Shown here: piece after piece, positions 17,269 through 25,250 of the stretch
Layout: the number at the start of each line of letters is the position of its first letter
Numbering within the stretch: the stretch's first letter is position 1
Assembly (NCBI RefSeq): GCF_017303275.1
Contig: NZ_JAFKOJ010000007.1
Span: 62,001-126,000, forward strand
Direction of reading: 5' to 3'
DNA: 64,000 nt
Source: Bacillus sp. NTK034
GTDB taxonomy: Bacteria; Bacillota; Bacilli; Bacillales; Cytobacillaceae
Notes under the pieces: generated by a model
Told to the model about the DNA's origin: nothing
The model's database searches: none
The model's input: only the letters and a program-made list of their open reading frames with translations
Program-made: the position numbers and the translations under genes

Positions 17269-18654
17269 ATGGCTAGAATCAGCAGCGAAACAATCGAAGC
17301 AGTGAATTCAGCAGGGATTTTGGATTTAGCTTATGCGTTGGGGAATAACCCTAAACGTATAGGGAAGCAATACCAAATTCCTTGCCCTAACCCTGGCCAC
17401 TTAGCAAGAGTCAGTGACAACACGTACATTGAGCCAAACAAGAATTTATTTAAGTGTTTTGCTTGTGAGGCAAGCGGTTCGAGTGCATTCAATTATTATT
17501 TTTGGAATGAGTTCGGTAGAGCTTATGACAAGAATAATAAGGAAGACAAGAAGACATTTCCTAAAGTGATTGAGGCAATCGCTGGTTTACTAGGAATTCC
17601 AATTGTCTATGACGATGGAAGTACCGTTCAAACCAAAAGAAAGCCATACGTTCGCCCTCAAACAAAAGAGCTGGAACCTTTAAATGATGACATTTGCGAT
17701 AAGGTATATCGTGCCTTTTTATCCTTATGTCCGATCAGAAAGGAACATGCGATTGAGTGGATGCAGAAACGAAAATATACAAAGGAAGATATCATAGCCT
17801 TGGGTTTTCGTTCTATTCCCTCTGGTGAAGAATTGATGCCAATTTTGCATAAGTTGATTTTAAAAGGATATCCATTAGCCCGGGTCCCAGGCTTCGTTCA
17901 GCGGTTAATTCCTGAATCAGTTGGCAGCCAGTATCCGAAGGAGCTAGTGGAGCCTGATAAGGAAGGTAGAGGATATTGGGTTTGGACGATCTCTGCCGGG
18001 AAAGGCGGATACTTCATTCCTGTTCGGGACCGCCAGGGAAGAATAGCGCGAATGCGTATTCGTCGCGATGTTGGGAATCCCAAGTATATTTGGTTCTCTT
18101 CTACTGACAATACTGCAACGGAAAAAGAGAAATACCAAATTCGCCGTAATGGTGCTGCAAGTGGAGCCCCGCTTCATATAGCTCCTCCCGTCTCTCAGGT
18201 TAAGATTTGGGAAGTCGGGAATGATCTTTCCGAGGTCTATAATGTCAAAGTTATTATCGGAACAGAAGGGGAGCACAAGTCTCAGCTTGCAGCAAACATT
18301 CTAAAATCAACGATTGTGGGGATTCCAGGCGTAGGTAACTTTGCCCCGCTCATTCCATTGCTGAAGGATTGGGGAACCAAAAAGTTTATCTTAGCGTACG
18401 ATATGGACACTCTCAAACGTGAGGATGACTCAATTAAAGCCCAGAAGAAGCAGCAATTATTATTCGATAAAGTAGCCCAGTTGGCTACTGAGGTAAAGAA
18501 TTTAGGCATTGATTGTTATCTTTGGACATGGGATATCAAAGACGGCAAAGGCCTGGATGATCTTCTTCAAAATGGAAAGTTGCCAATGGAAATTGACTTC
18601 AAAACGAAGGCAAGAAAATTGGTAAACTTAAAGAAACTACATTTAGTTTCTTAA
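17269..18654 (+). CDS. DNA primase (CHC2 zinc finger plus Toprim domain)
   Basis: It makes RNA primers for plasmid replication. ATG at 17269 is preferred over the TTG two codons upstream because it lies 7 bases after the GGAGGAGGAG site. The N terminus holds a CHC2-type zinc site (Cys39-xxxx-His44 and CFAC at about 65-68). The centre is a linker and primase-core-like region. The Toprim domain near 325-400 shows VIIGTEGEH (catalytic Glu) and FILAYDMDTL (DxD). It has 461 aa and no helicase-binding domain such as DnaG has, so it is a phage/plasmid type. First gene of the operon primase-ssb-ssb under leader (a). Confidence 0.88.
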   Translation: MARISSETIEAVNSAGILDLAYALGNNPKRIGKQYQIPCPNPGHLARVSDNTYIEPNKNLFKCFACEASGSSAFNYYFWNEFGRAYDKNNKEDKKTFPKVIEAIAGLLGIPIVYDDGSTVQTKRKPYVRPQTKELEPLNDDICDKVYRAFLSLCPIRKEHAIEWMQKRKYTKEDIIALGFRSIPSGEELMPILHKLILKGYPLARVPGFVQRLIPESVGSQYPKELVEPDKEGRGYWVWTISAGKGGYFIPVRDRQGRIARMRIRRDVGNPKYIWFSSTDNTATEKEKYQIRRNGAASGAPLHIAPPVSQVKIWEVGNDLSEVYNVKVIIGTEGEHKSQLAANILKSTIVGIPGVGNFAPLIPLLKDWGTKKFILAYDMDTLKREDDSIKAQKKQQLLFDKVAQLATEVKNLGIDCYLWTWDIKDGKGLDDLLQNGKLPMEIDFKTKARKLVNLKKLHLVS

Positions 18655-18668
18655 TAGGAGGAAGAGTC

Positions 18669-18974
18669 ATGCAAAGCTTTACTGCCGTTGGAAGACTTAC
18701 AAAGGAGCCAAACCTAGTATATTCAGGGGATAAAGCTCGATGTGAAATGGTGTTAGCCGTGGAAGATAGAGAAAGAAATCGGACAGATTTTTTTCCTACA
18801 GTTGCTTGGCATCAGCAAGCCGTTAACTGTGCCAACTATCTTGTAAAAGGACAAGAAGTGGCGATTATCGGAAAATGGCGATCATCGAATTATACGAAGA
18901 ACGGACAGCCTATGACCAGGCTGGAAGTGGAAATAGAATCTATTAAATTCTTACAGGCGCCTAAGGCGAGGTAA
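18669..18974 (+). CDS. Single-stranded DNA-binding protein, short OB-fold form
   Basis: A 101-aa OB-fold protein with the SSB start pattern QSFTAVGRLTKEPNLVYSG and the core DFFPTVAWHQQAVNCANYLVKGQEVAIIGKW (quoted in parts: FPTVAWHQQ, VAIIGKW). It lacks the flexible linker and acidic C-terminal tip of normal SSB, so it probably does not recruit partner proteins. The site AATAGGAGGAAGAGTC precedes it, 14 bases after primase. A full-length SSB gene follows at once, so the two may form mixed complexes or be used for different steps. Confidence 0.88.
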   Translation: MQSFTAVGRLTKEPNLVYSGDKARCEMVLAVEDRERNRTDFFPTVAWHQQAVNCANYLVKGQEVAIIGKWRSSNYTKNGQPMTRLEVEIESIKFLQAPKAR

Positions 18975-18996
18975 ATAAAAAGGAGAGTTGATTCTG

Positions 18997-19488
18997 ATGA
19001 TGAATCGAGTTGTACTTGTTGGACGTTTAACGAAGGATCCGGATTTGCGTTATACACCAAATGGGGTGCCGGTTGCAAGCTTCACACTTGCTGTAAATCG
19101 TACCTTTACAAATCAGCAAGGGGAGCGGGAAGCAGACTTTATTAATTGTGTAGTTTGGAGAAAGCCTGCAGAAAACGTAGCGAATTTCCTAAAAAAAGGA
19201 AGTCTTGCGGGTGTTGACGGACGTATCCAGAGTCGCAGCTATGAGGGTCAGGATGGAAAACGTGTGTTTGTAACGGAAGTCCAAGCTGAAAGTGTGCAAT
19301 TCCTTGAACCGAAAAATTCCGGCAGCAGAGGAGATAACAGTTCTTCTGGAGGTCAGGATTTCCCGTTCGGAAATAATAAAAGTCAAGGCCCGGATAACCA
19401 AAATCAAGGTGGCTATACTCGAGTGGACAAAGATTCATTTGCTAATGATGGACAAATTGACATTTCAGATGACGACCTGCCATTTTGA
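18997..19488 (+). CDS. ssb: Single-stranded DNA-binding protein, full-length
   Basis: Canonical bacterial SSB: OB fold in residues about 2-105 ([53 protein letters not shown]), a Gly/Asn/Gln-rich linker, and the partner-binding acidic tip DISDDDLPF. Start chosen at one of two adjacent ATG codons downstream of AAAAAGGAGAG. It protects single-stranded DNA at the plasmid fork and recruits replication proteins through the tip. A terminator follows. Confidence 0.95.
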   Translation: MMNRVVLVGRLTKDPDLRYTPNGVPVASFTLAVNRTFTNQQGEREADFINCVVWRKPAENVANFLKKGSLAGVDGRIQSRSYEGQDGKRVFVTEVQAESVQFLEPKNSGSRGDNSSSGGQDFPFGNNKSQGPDNQNQGGYTRVDKDSFANDGQIDISDDDLPF

Positions 19489-19506
19489 CTTGAGATAAAT
19501 GAGGGA

Positions 19507-19541
19507 AGAGAGGGAAATACTATTTCCTCTCTTTTTTATAA
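19507..19541 (+). terminator. Terminator after the primase/SSB operon
   Basis: GAGAGGGAAATACTATTTCCTCTC hairpin (arms GAGAGGAAATA/TATTTCCTCTC) and six T. The dnaN site GAGGAGGAAG follows 40 bases later, so clamp expression may depend partly on read-through. Confidence 0.75.
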
Positions 19542-19594
19542 AGAATTCTAGTAAATCCAAAATAAACCCATTAACTTTTTGAGGAGGAAGTATT

Positions 19595-20707
19595 ATGAAA
19601 TTTGAAATTCAAAAGGAAGTATTAATTCATGCTGTAGGAGTGGTGATTAAAGCCATTTCACCAAAAGTTTCTGTACCGATTTTGTCTGGTCTTAAAATAA
19701 CTGCTACAAGTAACGAGATTATTTTTGTCGGCAGCAATAACGATATATCCATTCAAAAAACTGTCCCATTAGAAAAAAATGGGGATGAAAAAGCAAAGGT
19801 TCATGAAGAGGGCAGCGTGGTCTTAAACGCAAGATTCCTTAATGAACTAGTTAGGAAAGTTCCAAAGGATGACATAACTTTCACTGTAGAAAAGAATAAT
19901 GTCACAAAGATTAAGTCAGGTAAATCGGTATTCTCCTTAAATGGTTTCCCAGCTGAGGAATATCCTAAATTACCTGAAATTGAAGGAGAGGCAGATTTCA
20001 CTTTATCTGCAGGTGATTTAAACTCAATCGTAAAGCAAACTGCATTCGCAGCTGCTACATCTGAATTAAGGCCGATTCTTACAGGAATTAACCTTAATTT
20101 GAAAGATGGATTGAAAGCCATAGTGACAGATTCGCATCGTCTGGCCATCAAGGAACTCAAATTAGCCGGTGAAGACAGGAATGTTACTATACCTGCCAAA
20201 GCATTAATCGAGCTATCAAAAGTGTTTGAGGACCAAGAGGAGCAAGTAGAAGTGATTCTTAAAGATACACAAGCATTATTTAAGTCTCACAACCTACTGT
20301 TCTATTCTCGCCTCCTGGATGGCAACTTCCCACAAGTATCTAAGTTATTGCCAACAACATTCAATACTACATTGAAAGTTGACAGAAAGGGTTTAAGTGC
20401 AGCATTGAATCGTTGTGCTTTAATTGAATCAAAGAACAAGGTAGTTGTTCTAGAAGTAAAGGACAAGCAGGCTGTTTTAACGGTCTCTTCTCCAGAGGTT
20501 GGGCAAATAGAAGAATATCTTGAAGACTTTGAGATTGAAGGAAAGGATATCAAAATTGCCTTTTCCTATAAATTTACTCAAGATGCTTTAAGTGCCTTTG
20601 AAGATGAAAAAGTCCAGTTTCAATTTGTTGAAGCTCTTAGACCTTTTATCATTAAAGGAGAGAAATGCGATTCAGTAACACAACTGGTGTTACCAGTTAG
20701 AACATAA
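19595..20707 (+). CDS. dnaN: DNA polymerase III sliding clamp (beta subunit)
   Basis: A full 370-aa clamp with the three-domain repeat: MKFEIQKEVLIHAV start, SVPILSGLKITATSNEI in domain I, ELRPILTGINLNLKDG and AIVTDSHRLAIKEL in domain II, and the C terminus SVTQLVLPVRT. All are hallmarks of DnaN. It tethers polymerase to DNA. A plasmid copy of a core replisome part suggests that this replicon brings its own clamp, loader (dnaX at 62549) and primase. The gene has its own strong site and a terminator after it. Confidence 0.95.
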   Translation: MKFEIQKEVLIHAVGVVIKAISPKVSVPILSGLKITATSNEIIFVGSNNDISIQKTVPLEKNGDEKAKVHEEGSVVLNARFLNELVRKVPKDDITFTVEKNNVTKIKSGKSVFSLNGFPAEEYPKLPEIEGEADFTLSAGDLNSIVKQTAFAAATSELRPILTGINLNLKDGLKAIVTDSHRLAIKELKLAGEDRNVTIPAKALIELSKVFEDQEEQVEVILKDTQALFKSHNLLFYSRLLDGNFPQVSKLLPTTFNTTLKVDRKGLSAALNRCALIESKNKVVVLEVKDKQAVLTVSSPEVGQIEEYLEDFEIEGKDIKIAFSYKFTQDALSAFEDEKVQFQFVEALRPFIIKGEKCDSVTQLVLPVRT

Positions 20708-20711
20708 ATAA

Positions 20712-20745
20712 AAAGAATCCTAGCGGAATTGCTAGGATTCTTTAT
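20712..20745. terminator. Bidirectional terminator after dnaN
   Basis: AAAGAATCCTAGC / GCTAGGATTCTTT inverted repeat with T and A runs, between convergent genes. Confidence 0.85.
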
Positions 20746-20823
20746 TCAATAAGCAACTTCTGCACCTTACATGGGTTTCCCCAATCACAGTTTGCCACTT
20801 TCTTCACTCCTTTTATATATATA

Positions 20824-22263
20824 TTACCGCGTTAATTTCACTGGAGAAATTGTATTTAATAGTTCTTCCTTAATTTTTACTTTTATTGATGATACTGCTA
20901 TAGAAAAATTAGGGGAGTCTATTACTTTATCTAACTCATCAATATTTATGTCAAATGTTTCGATGGGATTGCTTAAGTTATAGATCCACATTTCCTCCTT
21001 AAAGTTACGTACCAAGTAGATGGAATACTGATCCCCATATGCCTTAGCTTTTTTTAATTCATTAAGCGTGATGTGAATAGTACTACCATTTTTCTGAACT
21101 GTTTTGACTTCAATTCTTTTAAGTATCACTCGGTCTGATTTTTTCCTTCCTGACTTATAAATTTCTATGTCATAGCCTTCTTTATCCGCAGGTTTTAATA
21201 AATGACAATCTGGAAATTCTCTTTCAAGGTAATTCCACACAACTTTTTCCCCAGCTAATCCATTAAGCTCTTTTATCTTCCATAGAGGGTCACTTTTGAC
21301 TTGAACATCAGCTAAATTTAAGTTGATGTAGTATTTCTTAATTGTGTCTTCATTAATTAAATTGATGGTACGTAATTGATAGTAGGGTGACGTAGGAATT
21401 TTATTATTCATTACCTTATTTATATTAAAACGTTCAATAATTTTATCGTAATGCTTATTCGATAGTTTTCCAGCATGTTGGTATTCGAGCATAGCAAAGT
21501 ATAGCATTCCAGAAAATCTAACAGCATTAGGAGTTAACTCTTTATTTATTCTTTTTAATGCCTGACCTATCTTTTCTTCGCCAACAGTTTTAGTTTCGTT
21601 AGCATTCGTATTAATCTTTTTTAAGATATACCCGTGTTCTATTCCAATATATTTTCTTTTGCCATTATCACTTAAATACTCTAATTGACTTTTTGATTCT
21701 TCAATAAATGCCAATAGCTCTTCAGGAATATTTCTTATATATTTATTCCTGCTGCTTATGTATAAGGTTGCGGAAGGATGATCAACATCTAAATATTTTA
21801 GACAGCAAATCTCTTTAGGATTTAAACCCTCAAATAATAAGAGGAGGATTATTTTATTCTCCAGATTGTTACAATGATGTTGAAGGAAATACTCTATTTC
21901 ATCTTTCGTATAAAAAAGATCTGAAGCAAAGGACAGGTAAAAGTCATTGTTTAACTGTTTTAGAATTTGCTCATCTAAAACTATGAAGTTATTTTCCATA
22001 GCCCAGGCTATATATCTTCTTATCAATGATCCCCAATTATGAATTGCTGCTGGCTTTCCTCCAATATCATTTAAAATTAACTGAATTTCCTCTATATCAA
22101 AATCATAAAGATCCTTTTCAAATAAAAATTCATATTCTCCAATGGTTCCAAGTCGAGATAAATAGTTTCTATAAGTTCCTTGGTTATCAAATTGATCTAG
22201 AAATTCTCTCTTTATGGGTTCCTGAAAAAGAGAATGATATTTTTTTGGTTTTCCTCTTGCCAT
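20824..22263 (-). CDS. Tyrosine-recombinase-like protein fused to a DUF3883 nuclease-like domain
   Basis: ATG at 22263 is chosen because AAAGGCGG lies 6 bases upstream; the frame opens 6 codons earlier. The N-terminal 300 residues look like an integrase core-binding plus catalytic fold (FEGLNPKEICCLKYLDVDH is like TGLRxSELLxLxxxDID), but the catalytic Arg and the HxxR and Tyr boxes are not visible, so the recombinase is probably inactive. Residues about 355-440 match DUF3883, a PD-(D/E)XK-like domain: NGLAGEKVVWNYLE, EGYDIEIY, then RIEVKTVQKNG. The predicted acid-ExK site is present. It faces the replication genes and is monocistronic. A defence or DNA-end role is inference. Confidence 0.7.
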   Translation of the reverse strand: MARGKPKKYHSLFQEPIKREFLDQFDNQGTYRNYLSRLGTIGEYEFLFEKDLYDFDIEEIQLILNDIGGKPAAIHNWGSLIRRYIAWAMENNFIVLDEQILKQLNNDFYLSFASDLFYTKDEIEYFLQHHCNNLENKIILLLLFEGLNPKEICCLKYLDVDHPSATLYISSRNKYIRNIPEELLAFIEESKSQLEYLSDNGKRKYIGIEHGYILKKINTNANETKTVGEEKIGQALKRINKELTPNAVRFSGMLYFAMLEYQHAGKLSNKHYDKIIERFNINKVMNNKIPTSPYYQLRTINLINEDTIKKYYINLNLADVQVKSDPLWKIKELNGLAGEKVVWNYLEREFPDCHLLKPADKEGYDIEIYKSGRKKSDRVILKRIEVKTVQKNGSTIHITLNELKKAKAYGDQYSIYLVRNFKEEMWIYNLSNPIETFDINIDELDKVIDSPNFSIAVSSIKVKIKEELLNTISPVKLTR

Positions 22264-22348
22264 CGCCAACCGCCTTTCCATAACTACTTATAGTTATATT
22301 TTACCATGATTTTACATTGGTTCGTTTGTTATTAATTTTTCAATATGA

Positions 22349-22533
22349 TATAATTTATCTATATTACCAATTCATGTTAAGTTCCGCTCAGGCGAGAGGA
22401 ACTTCCTTTAAAACCAAAACGCTTTTATTTATGCGAACAATTATTAAATCTGCTTTGGCAGCTTTTATTGTTGGTGTAAATAAGGGCGTTTTTTTTTGCT
22501 CTTTAAGTACCAATATACTTTTTAGGAGGAAGA
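22349..22533 (+). promoter_or_regulatory. ANGC-hairpin attenuator leader (copy b)
   Basis: Extended -10 ATGATATAAT (TATAAT 22349-22354). Hairpin at 22379-22404: stem AAGTTCC/GGAACTT, G-A mismatch, CTC/GAG, loop AGGC. Then a long terminator (ACGC..TTATTTA pairs with TAAATAA..GCGT, about 22419-22490) ending in nine T, and the box ATACTTTTTAGGAGG before the small gene at 22537. Confidence 0.85.
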
Positions 22534-22536
22534 AGA

Positions 22537-22769
22537 ATGAAAACATCGGAAAAAAGGGCGAGAGAAAAGGAATATAGAAAACCAATTCTCCCGTCCTCAA
22601 AAGAAGATTTTCTTCTAAAACTTGATATGCATATGGAGGAAGTAGATGAACTTCTCCTAGATGCCTTATCTTGTTCGGGACATATTTTCTAAACATAGAC
22701 TCCGAATCAATTAATGAAGAAGGAATAGTGATTGAAAAAATTAATTTTGTTTTGAAAGAGGGAGACTGA
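22537..22769 (+). pseudogene. Small unrecognised gene with a -1 frame break (51 aa, or 77 aa if joined)
   Basis: Zero frame from 22537 runs 51 codons (MKTSEKRAREKEYRKP ... LDALSCSGHIF) and stops at 22690. The -1 frame continues in coding style (FLNIDSESINEEGIVIEKIN) to a stop at 22767-22769. One extra T in the run ATTTTC would join them. It is the first gene after leader (b), so it should be highly expressed. Either a deletion has broken it, or it is read by frameshift, or the base is a sequence error. No homolog known to me. Confidence 0.5.
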
Positions 22770-22795
22770 TTACTTATGAGTAATCGGTCTTTTAT
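22763..22795 (+). terminator. Hairpin terminator overlapping the end of the small gene
   Basis: GACTGATTACT / AGTAATCGGTC inverted repeat followed by TTTTATTTT, followed shortly by the site of the next gene. It continues the pattern of terminators placed right before ribosome-binding sites. Confidence 0.7.
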
Positions 22796-22819
22796 TTTCT
22801 TGTAAAAGGGATGGTGGAA

Positions 22820-23134
22820 ATGGACCGGTGTAATAACATTTTAAAGAATTCAAGCTCTCAAAAACACTTGGAAAGCAGAGTAAATTTACTTCTTCAAGAT
22901 CCTTTAAAAGAAAGTAAACAATATGCCCAAGAAAAAGCAATTAAGTCTTTCTGTGAGGGGATTGGATATTTAGAAGGTTTCCTTTTATTTCAACGACAAA
23001 TTCATCCGAGCAACATAGAGCATAGCTACTGGAATGGAAAAGAAGCAGCCTATATGGAAGCTCTGAAAGAAGTGGATTTAATCGTAAAGGAAGCTATTAA
23101 TAGGCAATATAGACATTTTTGTATATTCCTTTAA
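22820..23134 (+). CDS. Unrecognised soluble protein (about 104 aa)
   Basis: Two starts are possible: ATG 22811 or ATG 22820. The second has GGTGG in front and is preferred. The protein has an amphipathic middle (KESKQYAQEKAIKSFCEGIG) and a helical end (AYMEALKEVDLIVKEAI). No motif recognised. It lies between two hairpin terminators and upstream of the N6-methylase gene. Confidence 0.55.
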   Translation: MDRCNNILKNSSSQKHLESRVNLLLQDPLKESKQYAQEKAIKSFCEGIGYLEGFLLFQRQIHPSNIEHSYWNGKEAAYMEALKEVDLIVKEAINRQYRHFCIFL

Positions 23135-23165
23135 AGAGATAATAAAAACTAAATTAGGATTGATA

Positions 23166-23204
23166 CGCACATCGTCTTATAAGACATTGTGCGTATTTTT
23201 TTTA
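23166..23204 (+). terminator. Terminator directly before the methylase ribosome-binding site
   Basis: ATACGCACA / TGTGCGTAT arms with a small inner stem (GTCTTATAAGAC) and eight T, followed at once by TTAGGAGG. Reading through it is needed to express the next gene from upstream. Confidence 0.8.
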
Positions 23205-23216
23205 GGAGGAAAACGA

Positions 23217-24452
23217 ATGAAACATGATAAAATTGAATTAACAGAAGAAAAGATTAAACAACTGGCTGAAATCTCATTACATCCGCTATTCACCCCTTTC
23301 CCACAGTCGATTTCGGACTCATATAGATTTGGCTGGGCAAGAGGCCTTGTCATGTATATTGAGACCATACTCCATGGCAATTGGCACAAATGGCTGAAAA
23401 TATTAGATAAAGGCGAATGGGATTCCAATGATCCTTACCCGCAAATTGAACTTTCACCAAGCGGCAGTGATGAAGTTAGGAAGATGTTAAAGAAATCATT
23501 TGAGCCGCTTCAATACAAAGGGATACGAAGTTACGAGTTTCTTAGTTGGATAGGTTATGCTTTGGGAATTTCATGGTTTGAAAAACCAAACATTGATGAT
23601 CAGTCCTGGAAACATCTCTATGAAAACTTTAACTTTGATTTTTTTTTGCAGTATCCATCAGATTATTTAAGCCTATTCTTAGCTGAGAATGGATCATCAG
23701 GTGATCTTTCGTATTTTCCAACTCCCCTTCATATCACAATTGCAATGAATAGAATGCTAGAAGGTGATGATGATAAATCATTAACAGATTTAGTCTATGA
23801 ACCATGCGTAGGAACAGGAGCTATGGTGTTACCATCCAAAAGTTTAAATGTGGTAGCAAGTGATCTATCGCACCTTATGGTACGCGCAGCGGCAATCCAG
23901 GCCTTTCTTTATAAGCCTTCCATGCTGTATGTACCTAGACCAGTAATCGGCCTTCACGCAGATCCAAAAGAGCTCAGAATCAACAAGTACTTTGAGCTTG
24001 AAGTTGACTCTAGAATTTACTGCGGCGATTCCCTTCTAGGGGAGTTCACTTGCCCTAAAAACATTTTCTTAGAAGGCAGCGAGTTTGTTGATGTGTTTTT
24101 CCATCCACTTGATTTGGAAAAACATGAAATTTACTTTTACGAAGAGGAACTTAGTAAGCCTTGGCAGTCATTATCATTTGAGATGCAGAAAAGGATAGTC
24201 GCAGCAATGGCCAGGGAGATTCAACCTGATAGAACCATGACAAACCCTCCTTTCAATGCGAAAATACCAAAGCATGAAAAAGAGCACATGAATGAGATTA
24301 TTAAGAGGAACCAGGCATTTGTAGAGGAACGGAAAAGCAGGGAACGCCTCAGCATGTTCCAACAAATTGAGGAAGATATTGAACAAAAAATGGAGCTTAT
24401 AACTACTGATTATAAAGGAGTAAGTAAAGAGCAACTTATGTTCGCTTTTTAA
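23217..24452 (+). CDS. N6-adenine DNA methyltransferase-like protein
   Basis: ATG at 23217 follows TTAGGAGGAAAACG; the frame opens 19 codons before, inside the terminator. The Rossmann methylase fold shows YEPCVGTGAMVLPS (SAM-binding motif I, about residues 197-210) and TMTNPPFNAKIP (catalytic NPPF, about 340). Length 411 aa. The N-terminal 180 residues are family-specific. It could be a plasmid modification enzyme that protects against restriction, as no endonuclease partner is adjacent. The C terminus is coiled-coil-like (EEDIEQKMEL). Confidence 0.85.
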   Translation: MKHDKIELTEEKIKQLAEISLHPLFTPFPQSISDSYRFGWARGLVMYIETILHGNWHKWLKILDKGEWDSNDPYPQIELSPSGSDEVRKMLKKSFEPLQYKGIRSYEFLSWIGYALGISWFEKPNIDDQSWKHLYENFNFDFFLQYPSDYLSLFLAENGSSGDLSYFPTPLHITIAMNRMLEGDDDKSLTDLVYEPCVGTGAMVLPSKSLNVVASDLSHLMVRAAAIQAFLYKPSMLYVPRPVIGLHADPKELRINKYFELEVDSRIYCGDSLLGEFTCPKNIFLEGSEFVDVFFHPLDLEKHEIYFYEEELSKPWQSLSFEMQKRIVAAMAREIQPDRTMTNPPFNAKIPKHEKEHMNEIIKRNQAFVEERKSRERLSMFQQIEEDIEQKMELITTDYKGVSKEQLMFAF

Positions 24453-24491
24453 TTATTTTTTTAAAAAAATAGTAGAAATATCCAATAATTC

Positions 24492-24590
24492 TTGATAGAA
24501 TTTATATATATAAGATGAAAAGGGAGCACCCCTACTAACAATAATAATTGTGGTAGGGGTGCTTTTTTTTATAAAAATTATAGGAGGAAA
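24492..24590 (+). promoter_or_regulatory. Promoter and terminator-type leader of a small membrane gene
   Basis: TTGATA at 24492-24497, a TATATATA -10 region near 24510, then a perfect hairpin AGCACCCCTAC / GTAGGGGTGCT and eight T at 24525-24570, and the site TATAGGAGG at 24581. It has the same promoter-terminator-site order as the seven leaders but lacks the ANGC hairpin. Confidence 0.65.
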
Positions 24591-24596
24591 CCAAAA

Positions 24597-24767
24597 ATGG
24601 TTTTGATGATTTATTTGTATTTAGTTTTGACTGCAATTTTTCTTATTGGTGGTGGAGTAATGTATACTTTAGGATGTCTCTTTGATAAATCCTGGTTCTC
24701 CAAAGTAGGAATTGGCGTTTTAGCGCTCAGTATGTATACGATTAATCAAGCAAGTACATTAGTGTAA
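24597..24767 (+). CDS. Small membrane protein (56 aa)
   Basis: ATG 8 bases after TAGGAGG. Two hydrophobic segments: residues 2-26 (IYLYLVLTAIFLIGGGVM) and about 37-52 (VGIGVLALSMYTI). No family known. Its dedicated attenuator-like leader argues that it is a real, regulated gene. Confidence 0.7.
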   Translation: MVLMIYLYLVLTAIFLIGGGVMYTLGCLFDKSWFSKVGIGVLALSMYTINQASTLV

Positions 24768-24777
24768 TGAAAAAAAA

Positions 24778-24822
24778 GCGGCTCATACTTTTTAAGTGGA
24801 TAGGCCGCTTTTTTTACTTCTC
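24778..24822 (+). terminator. Terminator of the small membrane gene
   Basis: AAGCGGC / GCCGCTT arms followed by seven T. Confidence 0.8.
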
Positions 24823-25250
24823 TTCTTTTCTCCTACCTCATTTCTCTCAGATAAAATAAAATATTATCATTCAAGTAAAATTTTTCAAATTTATATAGAT
24901 TAATATACCCAAATAACATTTCAGGGGTTTGGACTCATTTTTAAATTGAAGCACGACTTGTTAGGTAAGTTCAATACAATTTGGATATTTCTAACCAAGA
25001 GCCTGTCCCTACTGTAATTGATAATAAAATAAATACACATTTTAAAAGGGAGAATTCATTATGCAATATATTTAATGGGAAAATATATTCAATTTGACAT
25101 TAAATCTATCGGTATTAGAAATTTTAAAATCTGGAAAGTGGGTACTTATTGACCATAGATGCTAAAAATTCGGTATGATACCATGACTTTTGTAAATTAA
25201 ATGGAATTTTTTATAAAAAGATTCCAAAAATACCAATCGGAGGGGTAGAA
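24823..25250. other. Intergenic region without a supported gene
   Basis: AT-rich. A good site (AAAAGGGAG, about 25046) precedes ATG 25061, but only four codons follow before a stop, so at most a leader peptide. The site GGAGGGGTAGAA at the right edge belongs to the next gene. Confidence 0.5.

Noticed and set aside
24525..24570. An eighth ANGC leader at the small membrane gene
   Set aside because: Promoter, terminator and site are in the same order, but there is no hairpin with an ANGC loop between promoter and terminator.
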